A DNA stretch of 64,000 nucleotides from Bugulina stolonifera (taxonomy: Eukaryota; Bryozoa; Gymnolaemata; Cheilostomatida; Bugulidae), in assembly GCA_935421135.1 (NCBI GenBank), contig OW285192.1:11611501-11675500 (forward strand), read 5' to 3'. Both the position numbers and the translations under genes were made by a program. The notes below the pieces were generated by a model. It did not search any database, was not told where the DNA came from, and was given only the letters and a program-made list of their open reading frames with translations. Shown here in pieces: positions 39,201-48,099 of the stretch (its first letter is position 1; each line of letters starts with the position of its first letter).

Positions 39201-40051
39201 ATGCAAATAAAGTTGAGCTAAACCAGTGTAAAAGCCATAAAACACTACAATGGATGAAAGTTATATTGCATAGTTATCATTAAGTAATTGATAAATAAAA
39301 ATTTCATACCATACTGCATATAATCACCATTTTAATAAAGTATACAATACATCATGTAACATTAATCGAACTAAACCAAAGATATCCTTGATTAAACACA
39401 GTTTTACAGAGGGGTACGTTGTTTGTTACAAAGGGCTACAAAGGGGTACGTTGTTTACTACATGACTGCCAAGGGGTACTTAGGCTAAAAAAGGTTGGGA
39501 ACCCCTGGCCTAGAGTGATAGACTTACCAAACTTGATATAAGCACCTCCAGTGAATCGGTTAATAAGAAATGTTATGATAGCTCCAACCACTCTTGAGTT
39601 GTACAGACATATATAGACACCCCAGAATATTACCACTACACATACTATCAGAAGTCTGTAACACAATAATACACATATAGTAGGGCAACAGCTTACTAAA
39701 ATGGTAAGTCAACTGACCCTATAATAAAATCTACAAAATTATGACAGTATTTAGAGCCAAATTCATGACTCGTATGAAACCGCTTATGCCATTGCTCAAA
39801 ATCCAAGTGTGCATACTATGTATATAACATCAGGTATATGGAAGTGTATACAGCTACATGCTAACTAATACTTACATTGCTGACGCTGAAGGAGGTATAC
39901 TTTTAAACTGATCATTGAGATTGTCAAGGAAATTGCTGGCAACAGTTGCATTTGGTGGTGTCTCAGTAGTGGTACTAGTTACACCATCTAAAATAGTCTG
40001 ATCTCCTGACACAGACGTCAGAATGTCTGGAAGGCTCAGTGAGTTGGACAT
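293..40051 (-). CDS. BLTP1: BLTP1 (KIAA1109/Tweek) ortholog, N-terminal ~3,870 residues, 3' end outside window
   Basis: This is the giant bridge-like lipid-transfer protein family member 1, which in other animals forms a long hydrophobic groove moving phospholipids between ER and plasma membrane and supports endocytosis and synaptic vesicle recycling. I assembled 75 coding exons (11,610 nt, exactly 3,870 codons) whose GT/AG joins all keep frame. Identity rests on family landmarks in the right order: [17 protein letters not shown] after the membrane anchor, [55 protein letters not shown], and [12 protein letters not shown] at the last exon seen. The human protein is about 5,000 residues, so roughly the last 1,000 lie past position 1. 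The start is the first ATG (40051), because an in-frame TAA lies just upstream. Exon coordinates are in the segment entries. Domain function is family knowledge; the gene call is near certain. Confidence 0.97.
1872..2002. repeat. 27-bp tandem repeat, ~4.9 copies, in a BLTP1 intron
   Basis: The unit cataagcacaatgcattctg plus ggtacgt recurs with few changes. Read on the minus strand each unit contains CCCAGAATGCATTG, which matches the core of the SBS/ZNF143 (Staf) binding motif. It sits in the middle of the 2.27-kb intron between exons 71 and 72, away from splice sites. Confidence 0.9.
3231..3302. repeat. 36-bp perfect tandem duplication
   Basis: A 36-nt unit beginning aagtttagtgatattgctaa occurs twice head to tail in the intron between BLTP1 exons 71 and 72. 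No coding or splice role is visible. Confidence 0.85.
4541..4715. repeat. 61-bp tandem repeat (3 copies) running through the exon-69 donor
   Basis: The word ggtatgtaatgtaagta (or a close variant) recurs at 4551, 4612 and 4673. The third unit continues across the donor of exon 69 (4700/4699) and covers about 15 coding nt. Intronic units therefore carry imperfect copies of the exon end and donor. Confidence 0.85.
4943..5146. repeat. ~38-bp tandem repeat (6 copies) beginning at the exon-68 donor
   Basis: Units start with cattacatact at 4943, 4980, 5019, 5058, 5095 and 5134. The last overlaps the exon-68/intron boundary at 5144. On the sense strand most units repeat AGAGTATGTAATG, which equals three exonic bases plus the real donor. 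Confidence 0.9.
6414..12323 (-). CDS. BLTP1: BLTP1 segment 5: exons 52-65 (residues 2619-3402)
   Basis: Exons in transcript order: 12146-12323, 11495-11709, 10878-11124, 10461-10676, 9969-10167, 9535-9624, 9036-9275, 8766-8876, 8290-8425, 7855-8000, 7524-7629, 7053-7258, 6676-6790, 6414-6560. This is the best conserved stretch: [122 protein letters not shown] and [17 protein letters not shown] all have close human counterparts in the same order. It is part of the groove-forming repeats. Exon 65 leaves through a weak donor (GTGATG). Intron 12324-13297 contains the donor-derived repeat at its 5' side; the other introns look plain. Confidence 0.96.
12996..13298. repeat. ~24-32-bp minisatellite (~11 units) starting at the exon-51 donor
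   Basis: Units around tataatactgtaggcatgta, with spacers containing ACATACC, run from 12996 up to the exon-51 donor at 13298. On the sense strand many units carry GGTATGT, like the true AAGGTATGTAG junction. A larger duplicated block of several units is visible inside the array. Confidence 0.88.
13298..22012 (-). CDS. BLTP1: BLTP1 segment 4: exons 38-51 (residues 1944-2618)
   Basis: Exons in transcript order: 21832-22012, 21230-21392, 20854-20967, 20306-20465, 19912-19938, 19283-19419, 18937-19012, 18532-18662, 18180-18256, 17658-17849, 17220-17387, 14951-15114, 13738-14055, 13298-13413. Landmarks: [20 protein letters not shown] (human NLLSTATPAVGAWL), [32 protein letters not shown], and [20 protein letters not shown] (human SISQHVDMALVRLIHQFSTM). 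Exon 42 is a 27-nt microexon. Exon 50 is a 318-nt Pro/Ser-rich linker. The intron 17219-15115 holds the 83-copy 20-bp array, and the intron after exon 51 starts with a minisatellite that repeats its own donor. In the other long introns (14056-14737 and 19420-20305, apart from the microexon) I see nothing else. Confidence 0.94.
15173..16844. repeat. 20-bp minisatellite, 83 near-identical copies, in BLTP1 intron 48
   Basis: The unit ttacagactcttaaaggctc repeats head to tail from 15181 to 16840 (83 units) with short partial units at the edges. I find only one substitution, G to T at 16776. Each 20-mer is itself a diverged pair of 10-mers (ttacagactc, ttaaaggctc). All frames contain stops, so it is non-coding. 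It ends about 60 nt from the acceptor of exon 49. Confidence 0.97.
19912..19938 (-). CDS. BLTP1: BLTP1 27-nt microexon (exon 42)
   Basis: A CTAG acceptor and a GTAGGG donor enclose 27 nt that encode [13 protein letters not shown] sequence. The piece enters with two bases already used and leaves with two bases over, so skipping it removes exactly nine codons. It sits between exons 20306-20465 and 19283-19419 in a variable linker. The flanking exons also join in frame without it, so the call rests on splice signals and codon content only. Confidence 0.55.
20760..20807. repeat. Short GC-rich hairpin (19-bp arms)
   Basis: tttgaaatgagaccgcccc pairs with ggggcggtctcatctcaaa across a 10-nt loop, with one mismatch. 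It lies in the intron between BLTP1 exons 40 and 41, and its GC-rich stem stands out from the AT-rich surroundings. It may be the remnant of a small foldback element. Confidence 0.75.
22040..22505. repeat. 19-bp minisatellite (~24 units) in BLTP1 intron 37
   Basis: The unit tatcaactgactacatgac and variants (tacctagtgactacatga) fill most of the intron between exons 37 and 38. The sense-strand unit contains GTCAGTTG, identical to the first eight bases of the exon-37 donor (22530-22523). The array starts about 25 nt inside the intron. Confidence 0.92.
22531..29102 (-). CDS. BLTP1: BLTP1 segment 3: exons 23-37 (residues 1149-1943)
   Basis: Exons in transcript order: 28953-29102, 28528-28651, 28179-28379, 27492-27657, 26961-27080, 26546-26733, 25966-26149, 25657-25747, 25295-25482, 24685-24811, 24312-24458, 23874-24055, 23504-23683, 22835-23067, 22531-22636. 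The segment opens with [12 protein letters not shown], matching the Cys-rich KCGC..GGC motif of the family, then a long low-complexity linker rich in Ser, Asp and Arg (exons 25-28) that is probably disordered and phosphorylated. The fold resumes with [36 protein letters not shown]-like and [13 protein letters not shown] blocks. Introns carry a 60-bp-stem hairpin (27776-27909) and a two-copy 28-bp repeat (24595-24650). Confidence 0.94.
24595..24650. repeat. 28-bp tandem duplication in BLTP1 intron
   Basis: tgagatggtcactgtaccac plus atttatg is present twice in a row, about 40 nt inside the intron after exon 32. It does not include the donor. Confidence 0.85.
27776..27909. repeat. Long hairpin, 60-bp arms, 14-nt loop, in a BLTP1 intron
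   Basis: Arms 27776-27835 and 27850-27909 are reverse complements at 57 of 60 positions. All three differences leave T opposite G on the plus strand. A MITE or foldback element is most likely; a long dsRNA or miRNA-like precursor is possible. It lies between exons 25 and 26. Confidence 0.85.
29579..35580 (-). CDS. BLTP1: BLTP1 segment 2: exons 10-22 (residues 436-1148)
   Basis: Exons in transcript order: 35425-35580, 34926-35015, 34602-34803, 33843-34101, 33345-33504, 32792-32964, 32252-32474, 31789-31990, 31505-31596, 30986-31159, 30415-30559, 29998-30117, 29579-29721. Conserved landmarks are [79 protein letters not shown] and [10 protein letters not shown]. This is part of the repeating beta-groove that makes the lipid conduit. 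Human BLTP1 joins the residue before 35580 directly to that after 35925, so an extra open exon between them (35667-35777) is listed separately. Intron 12 begins with a 50-bp tandem repeat that shares donor sequence. Confidence 0.95.
30601..30740 (+). mobile_element. Possible tRNA-derived SINE
   Basis: tggtgtagtgg (30624) resembles a polymerase III A box and gggtctgaaccc (30685) an imperfect B box. The spacing of about 60 nt is long for a tRNA but tolerated in SINEs. No clear cloverleaf or target duplication was found. It sits in the intron between BLTP1 exons 19 and 20. Confidence 0.35.
34479..34600. repeat. ~50-bp tandem repeat (2.5 copies) next to the exon-12 donor
   Basis: The word aggtatataat recurs at 34479, 34529 and 34578. 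Sense-strand units share AGTATATTAT with the bases just after the exon-12 donor (34602/34601), so the array starts at about intron position +3. Confidence 0.8.
35667..35777 (-). CDS. BLTP1: Candidate in-frame cassette exon of BLTP1 (37 codons)
   Basis: Between constitutive exons 9 and 10 lies a 111-nt open stretch bounded by a CAG acceptor and a GTATGG donor. It is phase 0 on both sides, so it could be skipped or included without changing frame. It would insert 37 residues, including [20 protein letters not shown], at a point where the human protein has none. The insert weakly resembles the start of exon 10 ([13 protein letters not shown]), which could mean an old exon duplication. A chance open frame is the alternative. 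Sequence alone cannot show that it is spliced in. Confidence 0.35.
35925..40051 (-). CDS. BLTP1: BLTP1 segment 1: exons 1-9, membrane anchor and chorein-like N-terminus (residues 1-435)
   Basis: Exons in transcript order: 39876-40051, 39528-39655, 38599-38704, 38354-38441, 37831-38034, 37415-37605, 37016-37154, 36549-36664, 35925-36081. Residues 1-58 are a Ser/Thr-rich lumenal-looking leader. Residues ~59-76 ([18 protein letters not shown]) form the single hydrophobic anchor that tethers the family to the ER, followed by [17 protein letters not shown], the start of the chorein-type groove. Further conserved blocks are [35 protein letters not shown] and YKFFFPSDH. The third intron starts with GC rather than GT. 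The exon-7 donor lies inside a 21-bp minisatellite, and a hAT element sits just after the exon-2 donor. Introns longer than 300 nt here hold no other recognisable coding signal. Confidence 0.95.
36806..37030. repeat. 21-bp minisatellite (~10 copies) that includes the exon-7 donor
   Basis: The unit cacatacctgtatgaatgtg recurs every 21 nt from 36831 to 37020, with decayed units further out. The last unit spans the exon-7/intron boundary at 37016 and includes about 15 coding bases. Six intronic units carry the same CATACAG/GTATGT junction as the real splice site. Confidence 0.95.
39030..39507. mobile_element. Non-autonomous hAT-type transposon (478 bp)
   Basis: The ends caggggttcccaa and ttgggaacccctg are inverted repeats of the CAGGGGTTC type typical of hAT elements. 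They are flanked by a perfect 8-bp duplication GCCTAGAG (39022-39029 and 39508-39515). There is no transposase reading frame, so it must have moved in trans. It sits about 12-20 nt after the donor of BLTP1 exon 2 and leaves the GTAAGT intact. Confidence 0.93.
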
Positions 40052-41276
40052 ATTACAGTTGTTGATGTATGCTGTCAATTAACTTCAATCAGCGGTCTAC
40101 CCCATTTTATCTACAATATTATGGGAAACAGATCCCATTGATAAAAACACAGAAAGTTGGATAATAATACAAAAAAGGGTGGTAGAGAGCAAACCATACT
40201 TATTAGGATATCCCCTCCTCTCAACTCCGTAATCGGGTGTTTGATGTAACCAGGTGCATATGATACGACGCAAGTAAAGCATGGGGCAGAGGGAATGTGA
40301 TATTATATGCCCAACCTAGCCTATGTGATAATGATATGTAGATTGGCATGAATTCTTCAGAACCACCTTAGTGTTTCTGTACAAGAGTATGTGGATAGAG
40401 AGAACTCTTTTTAACTTTCGCGTATACCACATTAAATATGACTAATAAAAATATTCTATATGAACATCAGCATGTATCATGTATCATTTCAAAAATAGGC
40501 ATGGGTAGGATAGGCAGATGAATATATGTTTTTTACCTCGTAAAATTTTGATTTTACAAAAATAAAAAACTGTAGTCTACAGTCTAAAATTTCTGATTTC
40601 ACATGAGAAAATAAAAAATTAAAAGCTGAAAAGCATTAATTAATATCACATAATATGATACAAAAATTTGGTTACTCTAACTAATTCAAAATTAAAAAAA
40701 AATAATTAACTTACTTTAGAATAAAAATATTTTACTAGGCCTATATTTGTATTTAGGTACTTATGCTAACACTCCATAGAATACTAATACTATACGGATA
40801 CTAAACTAAAACAATACTACTTGATTCCTAAAATACAATTAAAAAATAGGGTATTATTTTCTTCACTTTTTCTTTTATTTTATTTTTTGATTTTAATCAA
40901 TACAACAATAACAATAAATTCAAATTGTTTGCTTTGCACTGCGGAACCTTATTCATGGAATTATTGTCACAATAATTTGTAATTAATATAATGGCTTTAA
41001 ATTATTATAGTATTTATGAGTTTATAATATAAATTTTTTAATTTTACATTATAAATAGTGTAAGTCGTGTAAAATAGAAAAAAAAAACACAAAATTGCAA
41101 CCCAAACGCTAAAACCGCCTTCTTAGTCATTTCCGGATACGGGACCAATAGGAGGTCTTTACTTTGATTTAGCCTAGATCCTTCAACTTTTGTCCTACAT
41201 TGCATTTAGTAGAGCTGCTCGAGACGCACGGAGCGTTTTTCTCTTTGGTGCTCAATCTAAACAGGAAACCGTGGAT
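40052..41276. promoter_or_regulatory. Head-to-head spacer, likely shared promoter region of BLTP1 and AGFG
   Basis: The two start codons are 1.2 kb apart on opposite strands. Most of the spacer (about 40430-41100) is very AT-rich with poly(A/T) runs. The last part holds a less AT-rich block with TTCCGGA (41131, ETS-like) and CCAAT (41145). No clear TATA box is seen. 5' UTRs must lie here, but transcription starts cannot be placed. Confidence 0.5.
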
Positions 41277-44200
41277 ATGGCTGCCGCTAAACAGCAAGAA
41301 GAGAAAAGGACACAGTTTTTAAGGCGAATGGTCGCCTTACCTCATAACAGGCATTGTTTTGACTGTGGTCAACGGGGACCCACATATGTCAATATGACTA
41401 TAGGATCATATGTGTGTACTGCCTGCAGTGGTATTCTGTAAGTTCTTAATGAACCTCTAACCCACCTCGCCTGTCCACACCGACCAACCCTGTGGTCCTG
41501 TGGTAACAGTTACAGTAGTATAATTCCAGTCTAAGTCTCTGTTTGTATTTTAAAAAGATTGATAATTATAATATCATTGTAATTTTTGGTTTATTCTTTA
41601 TTTACATACTAGTTTATGCTTGTGCTACTGACTGCAATAGATATTCATATTGACATGATAGCCATGAGGCTAATGTCACGTGCGAGTTTCTGTTTGTAGG
41701 CAGTCGAAACTGCTCCAGCACTACATAGTACATAGAGGATAGTCCATCCCATTTATTCACTCTAGTAGTGATAAAATAATTAGCCAACCAATCGATGTGG
41801 TAGCATAGACTTTCTTTTAGCGTATGATTCGGAGCCTTATGTGTCACGAAACATGGCCACATAGCACGTAAATGGTCATTTGAACCAGTCTCCCAGGCGG
41901 ATCAGGATGCTGGGTGCTAATGTATAGCTTGTTCAGTCGGCCCTGGGGAAATTTTATGAGGCTATGCCAAAACCTATGCATTGTATGTAATCGTTACATA
42001 TTTCTGAGCCTTAATAAATCTGTTTTGTTGTCGTAAACGAAGTCTTTCTGTTGTTAAGCTCACTCATTAAGTGACCTAGCCATTAGTAAGGTCGTGTATT
42101 AAATAGAGAAGCAGGGGGATTCGGCAGCACCAGCAGCATCTGCATAATATTAGGCTTTCCCTTACTTTCTGTAATTTGAATTCAGCTAATAGCACCAGTT
42201 GGAAATGATTTTTTATTGTTTCAGGCGGGGTATAAATCCACCACACAGGGTTAAATCGGTGTCTATGGCCAGTTTTACACAAGAAGAAATAGATTTATTA
42301 GCACAAAGAGGAAACGAGGTAAGTAAATTAATTTCATCTCATTTTCTGGAATAGCGTAATGATTCCAATGTATAGGGATTACAGAATGATTTACCAGTAA
42401 TTTGAAACTGTTAAACCTGTGCTGTACCTAAGCCTACCTTTCCTTAAAAAAGTCCCTGGAAGATGGTAGCCTAATCTACAACCTCTTGGTGGACTGAGAA
42501 TTTGGTATTCTGGGCGTATGATGCCGTATTTCAGGAACATAATTAATCACCAGTTGTTTCCTCAGGTTACAGATCAAGGCATAATGTAAAGTTTGATTCA
42601 TTTCAGTATAACAAGCAAGTATGGTTAGGATTACATGAAACAAAACAACCTCCCACTATGGACGCCAAAGATGAACTGAAACTAAGAGATTATTTAACAC
42701 AAAAATATGAAAGAAAACGTTGGTATCAAGCACCCACAGACGATCTAGCGGAAGCCGCTAAGCTAATGAATAATCAGACATCATCGCATACGGCGGCATC
42801 GGCGAATAGACGCCCAATGGTTGGGGGCTTTAGAATACAGACTGGGCCCATTGCGAATTCCAATGTTACATCATCAGCACCAAAGGTATGCAAAGAGCAG
42901 AAGGGATAAAAAGGCTATTGATACACTAATGCTTAAAGTTGCTGTGTAAGCATAGGTAACCTGACTAGTAATTACTTTGTGTAATGTCACAATCACACAT
43001 TGTAGAGATTCCACTCAATCCTGATGTAGTATATCAGCCAGTTAGGTGTTATTTTAACTGTTTAGCTGTGTTATGCTGGTATATACAACTAAGGCCTGGG
43101 TAAATCTGGTTCTGACTTGCATTCATTAGTCTCTCAGTAGACCAAAGCAAATATTTTACTATTCCAATGATAGCATGAGACTGAACTTCTGTTCATTCTG
43201 TTTATTCATTGTGAGCTAGCCTAGACTGTAAATTTTGAGTCTTTTTTTGTAAATTAGTTAATATAATGTTTGTAGACTCTCCCTCCTCCATCAGCATCTG
43301 CCATCCCTGTATCTGCACCCATATCTACCAGCACCGCCCCCACTCATCAACCATTGTCAGCGCAGAGCTCAACTACATCAGCGGAACTTCTCTCCGATGT
43401 ATTTGGGGCTTCTAGAGGGGTTCCGGCAGCTAATGACTTTTCGCAACCCAACTTTGCTAATTTTGGTGGTGCCACTTCGACATCAGTGCCTGTTCCTGTG
43501 CCAACTAATCAACCAATGATGTCCAACAAACCTTTGATATCCACAGGTAGATTATAGGAACTTACATCTTGCTAGCATTAACTATTCTATTCTACACGTA
43601 GATCTTGAGTTTAGTAATAGTTAACTAGCGTATGAGATGTCACATGGAAGTTGTATCTACAGAAGCTTATAATTATATTGAACATTGTACACCATAGCAA
43701 GGACCTCTATTGAAAGTTAATAACCTATTACTGTTCTAGACGCTAGAGATCATGCTCAAAGACTTAAACTAGGTTAACTGTGTCCCATTGTTTTCGAACA
43801 CACCATCAAGGCCAGCTGTGTGATAAACATGAAACTTTATAAACTTTGGCCTACCTGTATTTATTGTCTGGACCATAATAGTATTATATAATGAACACTT
43901 TACTGCAGATAGTGAAGTGCTAGTAGCTGCTAGTATTGGTAGTACTAGTGGCATCTCTGAACTGGACAATGGTATAGTACATAGCTACATTGTACCTCTA
44001 AATAATTTATATAGTATATACATACACATGTACATATATGTATGTAATATGTCCCCTGTTTGTCCTTTGACAATTAATATCTACTAATTAGATCCTCCAT
44101 GTTATAATGATTCCTTGGTAATTGGATTAGATGGTATGCCACTGGTTTTTACACTTGTATAGATTATGGTTTATATTCTCAAGTTACATGTGCTTGTATT

Positions 44201-47107
44201 CAGTACCTTCCAACAGTCCTCTGGGTTGATTCATGACATCCTGGTTAATCAATGACAATATTAAATTCTAATGCCCCACCCACTTCCATGTATTTTGATT
44301 TTTGTACTGCAGATTGCATTGTGGTGTGATAAACATCTCTGACATGCGGACACCCATAGCTATCAAATTGATTGCTCAAATATTTTTAGATGCTAGTCTA
44401 AAGCAATGGGGAGATTTGTAATTATTGGAGATAGAAAGTAGCTTTCAGTATGTCTTCAGACATTTAATTGTAGTATTAGGTTTTCCTGCTTTCAAATCTG
44501 CTGAATTTATGGGAGCATACTTTGTATTCCACTGATTGTTTAACCTTCCTTGTCTATTTACTTACCACTGGGGAACCAAGGCTGCTACATACATGTATTC
44601 AATGAATTCATTGAATGTAGATGGTACATGTGTGTTATAGGCCTATATTATAATAAGAGCCCATAATTAAAAGGCTCTTTTAAATTATTCATTCAGTAAC
44701 TCTGGTCTATGTTGATTGTCCTCTCTTATCACAGGGATGTTGACCTCATTATGACTTTTGGCTGTAGGCTAGTGGTTTATTTAGAATGTATGTGTGCATT
44801 GCTTTAATTATCCTATTATGATACTATTGAATTCTTCATCTGTTATCATACTTGTATACACATACCATTGATGCTATTACACTTAGTTGGACCATGAGTT
44901 GTGTCAGTGGGGGGGGGACAATTCTTAGTATTGCTATGGTTATGTGCGTTTCCTATTACTATTATGCATACGTTCATCTTTTCATCAATTTCATGTACAT
45001 ATATATCATATGTTGTATTATGGTCAGGTATGAACTCTATGTCTGCAGCCAATGCTAACAACTGGTCAACACTGACTACTACTGCTCCAACTACCCTGGA
45101 TCCAGGCCTGAATAGCAGTGGCGTAGCAGGTTTAGGGGGAAATAAATACGCCAGTTTAGAAGGTCTATTCTCCGATATGACCACTGAGCCAGCTCCTTCT
45201 GTAGTATCCACTACCCAAGGGCCGGGTGCAGTCAACTGGAATGCTATTAATTGGAATGGAGGAGCTGGGGCACCTTCTAGCTCTGGAACTGGTAAGTAGA
45301 CAATGTAAGAACACAAGTCTATGGGTATATTTTCCCAGGTTTGTCCAGCTTCAGCTATTGCCATGATAACAGATTACATTTAGTGGTTGACTATCCTGAG
45401 CTGCTCACAATCAAAACATACACAAGTAAAGCATCGTCTATAACTTTCAAATCTGTAGAGCCCTATTTCAATGTAACCAAATTGTCAATTATTTGATGGA
45501 ATTTTATAGTGCTTGGTTCTTCACCTTCCACTGGTATCAGTTGGGGTGCACCAGCTCCCACCCAAACCAACACAAATGTGTTTGGTGGAATGCAGTCACA
45601 GCCGACACCAGTTTCTACAGGATGGGGGGCAGCACCTGCGCCCGCTCCATCATCAGGTAGCCTTTCAGTATCATCTTATATTATAAGCTACATCTTGAAA
45701 AGGATATTTAATTGTTAGTTGAGTTGAAAGACATGTTCCACAGTTCTACATGAAATTCACTCACTTTACATTCAGCTCCTTCATATGCATAGCAAAGTGT
45801 AACCATCACTCTTGGTTACCAGTGTACACAGTACACACATTATACTACACTCATGTATATGCATTGATCTGTATAAAACGAGAGCTTGTTCCATGACACC
45901 ATCCCTAGCTTAGTATTGACCTGTATGTTATTCCCTGTTTTTATCATATCATGCTTGCATAGATACATGTATATGGGCTTATTCATTCAGAGCACGCATT
46001 ATGTTGTGAATTTAGGTGTCAACCCGTTCTTGGTGACTTCCGCACCTCAGAACCCAAGCTATGGTGGGTTTCCTACTCAACAGCCCATGGGTCTAGGAGC
46101 TCCTCAGCAGCCCATGGGCATGGGGGTGGCCCCTGCTGGCATGAGTGCTGGAGGATTTCATACACAAAGTATTCCTAGCGCTTACCAGGTATGTACATGT
46201 CCTTCATCTCTGTACATCAAGACTACTACAAACACCCGAAGACATTATTAGTTTTAACCATTCTGCGTGTTTGGAATGCTTTGTGTAAAAGTTGCTGTGT
46301 GAAACATTACCAACAAGTATATCAGGTGATACAATTATTCTGCCTGTGTGAGAGAAACTGGATGGACTAACACTGTCAGTCTTGCTAGTTTGAGAGAAGA
46401 GAGGATAGCTCTATGTTGTTATCAATAATCAAGTTGTAATATAAGTTATAAACAATCATCTCTAAAAAAATTTAGTATTTAGTATGTCTAGTTTGGATAT
46501 ACATGTACATGGGAGATACTTTGCGAGTGTTGTTATTCCTATCTTTTTTGTTATGCAGATGGGAACAGGTCCACAGTCAATGCCCGTCGGAGTCAATGCG
46601 TTCCCTGGAGCTCAGATGCCTTTGAATACAGCGTCATACTCGGCAGGAAATCCAATGTTGTCTAAACAAATGGGCGGAGCCCAAATGGTTGCACCAACCA
46701 ATCAGTGGGCAGCTGCTCCTAACAAGCAGCCAACATCTGTGAATCCATTCCTAGTAAGTTATAAAATAATATTGATTGTTACACTTCTCCTAAGTTACAC
46801 CTGGATATTGATACTCCTATGGGTATTTATTGTTACTTATTTTATCTACACTGTATCACCAAGGGAGCATGTCTAAGAACTTCATTGGTATATTTGTTGG
46901 TGGCACTTTGATAACAGAATATTTAGTAGTTACACTCAAAAGTAAACTTTCAAACTTACTGCTCCCAACATGGATCACAGAGGTTGCATTCAAGATAAAT
47001 CACCTGTTACAAGAATAACCCCGAATATTGTCTTATCGTTGTAGATGCAGCCTCAAGCTCCACCTATGCATCAACAGACCACCGCAACTACAAACCCCTT
47101 TTTGTGA
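41277..47107 (+). CDS. AGFG1: ArfGAP with FG/NPF repeats (AGFG1/2-like, Hrb family)
   Basis: AGFG proteins are Arf-GAP domain adaptors that bind EH-domain proteins and SNAREs in endocytic traffic. Exons: 41277-41437, 42225-42318, 42607-42885, 43276-43546, 45028-45291, 45510-45656, 46016-46188, 46559-46753, 47045-47107, giving 548 residues (human AGFG1 is 562). The zinc finger is C27-X2-C30-X16-C47-X2-C50, followed by SGILRGINPPHRVKS, with R55 at the arginine-finger position, then LRDYLTQKYERKRWYQ. From exon 4 on the protein is Ser/Thr/Pro/Gly-rich with NPF motifs (VNPFLV, SVNPFL and a C-terminal TNPFL) that bind EH domains. The start is ATG 41277 in good context (G at -3 and +4); upstream there is no in-frame ATG. 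The symbol could equally be AGFG2, since invertebrates usually have one gene for both. Confidence 0.95.
43909..43971 (+). CDS. AGFG1: Candidate optional AGFG exon, 63 nt
   Basis: TACTGCAG precedes and GTATAG follows a 63-nt open stretch encoding DSEVLVAASIGSTSGISELD. It has the same phase as the junction between exons 4 and 5, so inclusion adds 21 codons. Its Ser-rich content fits the surrounding linker. Confidence 0.4.
44092..44133 (+). CDS. AGFG1: Candidate optional AGFG exon, 42 nt
   Basis: AATTAG and GTATGC bound a 42-nt open stretch encoding DPPCYNDSLVIGLDG-like sequence, again phase-preserving. It could be used alone or together with 43909-43971. The acceptor pyrimidine tract is weak. 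Confidence 0.3.
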
Positions 47108-48099
47108 ATCCCTACAAGATCCTACTACATTAAGCTCCTCAGCCGTAGCTATACCAACACGGGTGTTGAAGGAACAAACTCTCTTGCATGTATTTATTGC
47201 TATATTTTAGTGTAGTGAAACACTCCTATAGGTGCTTTTTATTGTTGTTGGGAGTTATCTTCACCAGCTCCTCAGTCACTTCAGCTTAGTCAAACTATTC
47301 ACCATTATTACCTTAGCCTATCAGGAGCATATTCAGGGGTAACTGTTTCTTATTGGCCACATTTATTACTCTTACCTCCATGCTACAACAACACAGCACT
47401 AATTTAGAATGTAAGTAAGTGAAAATGTTTGGTTGAAGAGGTCTCTCTCCTGCTGCCCCTGCTTGCTCTCAGTTCCCACTCTCTAATACCAAGGAGCAGT
47501 AGGTGAGTGTATGTATGAAATAGTCGTTGTTGTTTATATTTACACACTAATAATGCTAATTTTTTATTTATTATAATATAAGTTTGATCTAACTCCAATA
47601 AATATTGTATGGTTACTACGAACTGCTAGCTTACATATTTTACTAGAATAATAATAATAACATGGTGTTCCACTTAAACAAATGTCATGTGTAGGCCTAA
47701 ATGTAAAACTGGGGGTGATAATGAACAGATTTATATTATAATATACTGCAGTAATAATGCAATATTGTACAATATTAATCCACCAAATTAATAAAATTAT
47801 TAGTGCCAATTATGCCCACCTCACAACCACAAATTGTTAAATAATAGAAATGTAAATAAATAGAAATATGAATATAGTCTAGCCTACAATAAAAAATTCA
47901 CTTGTCCAAATACAGTTATATAATGAACCTCAACTCCCATCAATTCTAAAGTAAAAAATGTCATGTACCAATAGATGGGACTTAAGGTCCCCAGGCTACA
48001 AAATAATGCAGGCAAGACCATCATCCTTCTGAAGTATTATTATGACAGAATAAGAAGGTAGACTTGGTTCTGGAATATATAGTTAGCTTCTGCAGGTGA
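47108..48099. other. AGFG/PDCD10 convergent 3' regions
   Basis: The stop codons of two genes on opposite strands are 0.99 kb apart. A plus-strand AATAAA is at 47597-47602, and overlapping AATAAA signals for the minus strand are at 47563-47572. Both 3' UTRs must share this space. No coding signal is present. Confidence 0.6.
47597..47602 (+). terminator. Candidate polyadenylation signal of AGFG
   Basis: This AATAAA lies about 490 nt after the AGFG stop codon. Other AATAAA words occur further down (for example near 47790), so the cleavage site is uncertain. Confidence 0.4.

Noticed and set aside
40052..40078. Earlier start for BLTP1 at 40078
   Set aside because: That codon is TTG directly after an in-frame TAA; the first ATG is at 40051.
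41190..41276. Upstream extension of AGFG beginning at 41190
   Set aside because: The frame there begins with TTG, not ATG. The first ATG in good context is 41277 and matches the family N-terminus.
41614..41862. 82-codon minus-strand frame in AGFG intron 1
   Set aside because: No motif or homology recognised and no splice context; treated as chance.
44740..44770. Further optional AGFG exon after an ACAG acceptor
   Set aside because: The frame required by the neighbouring exons hits a TGA after a few codons.
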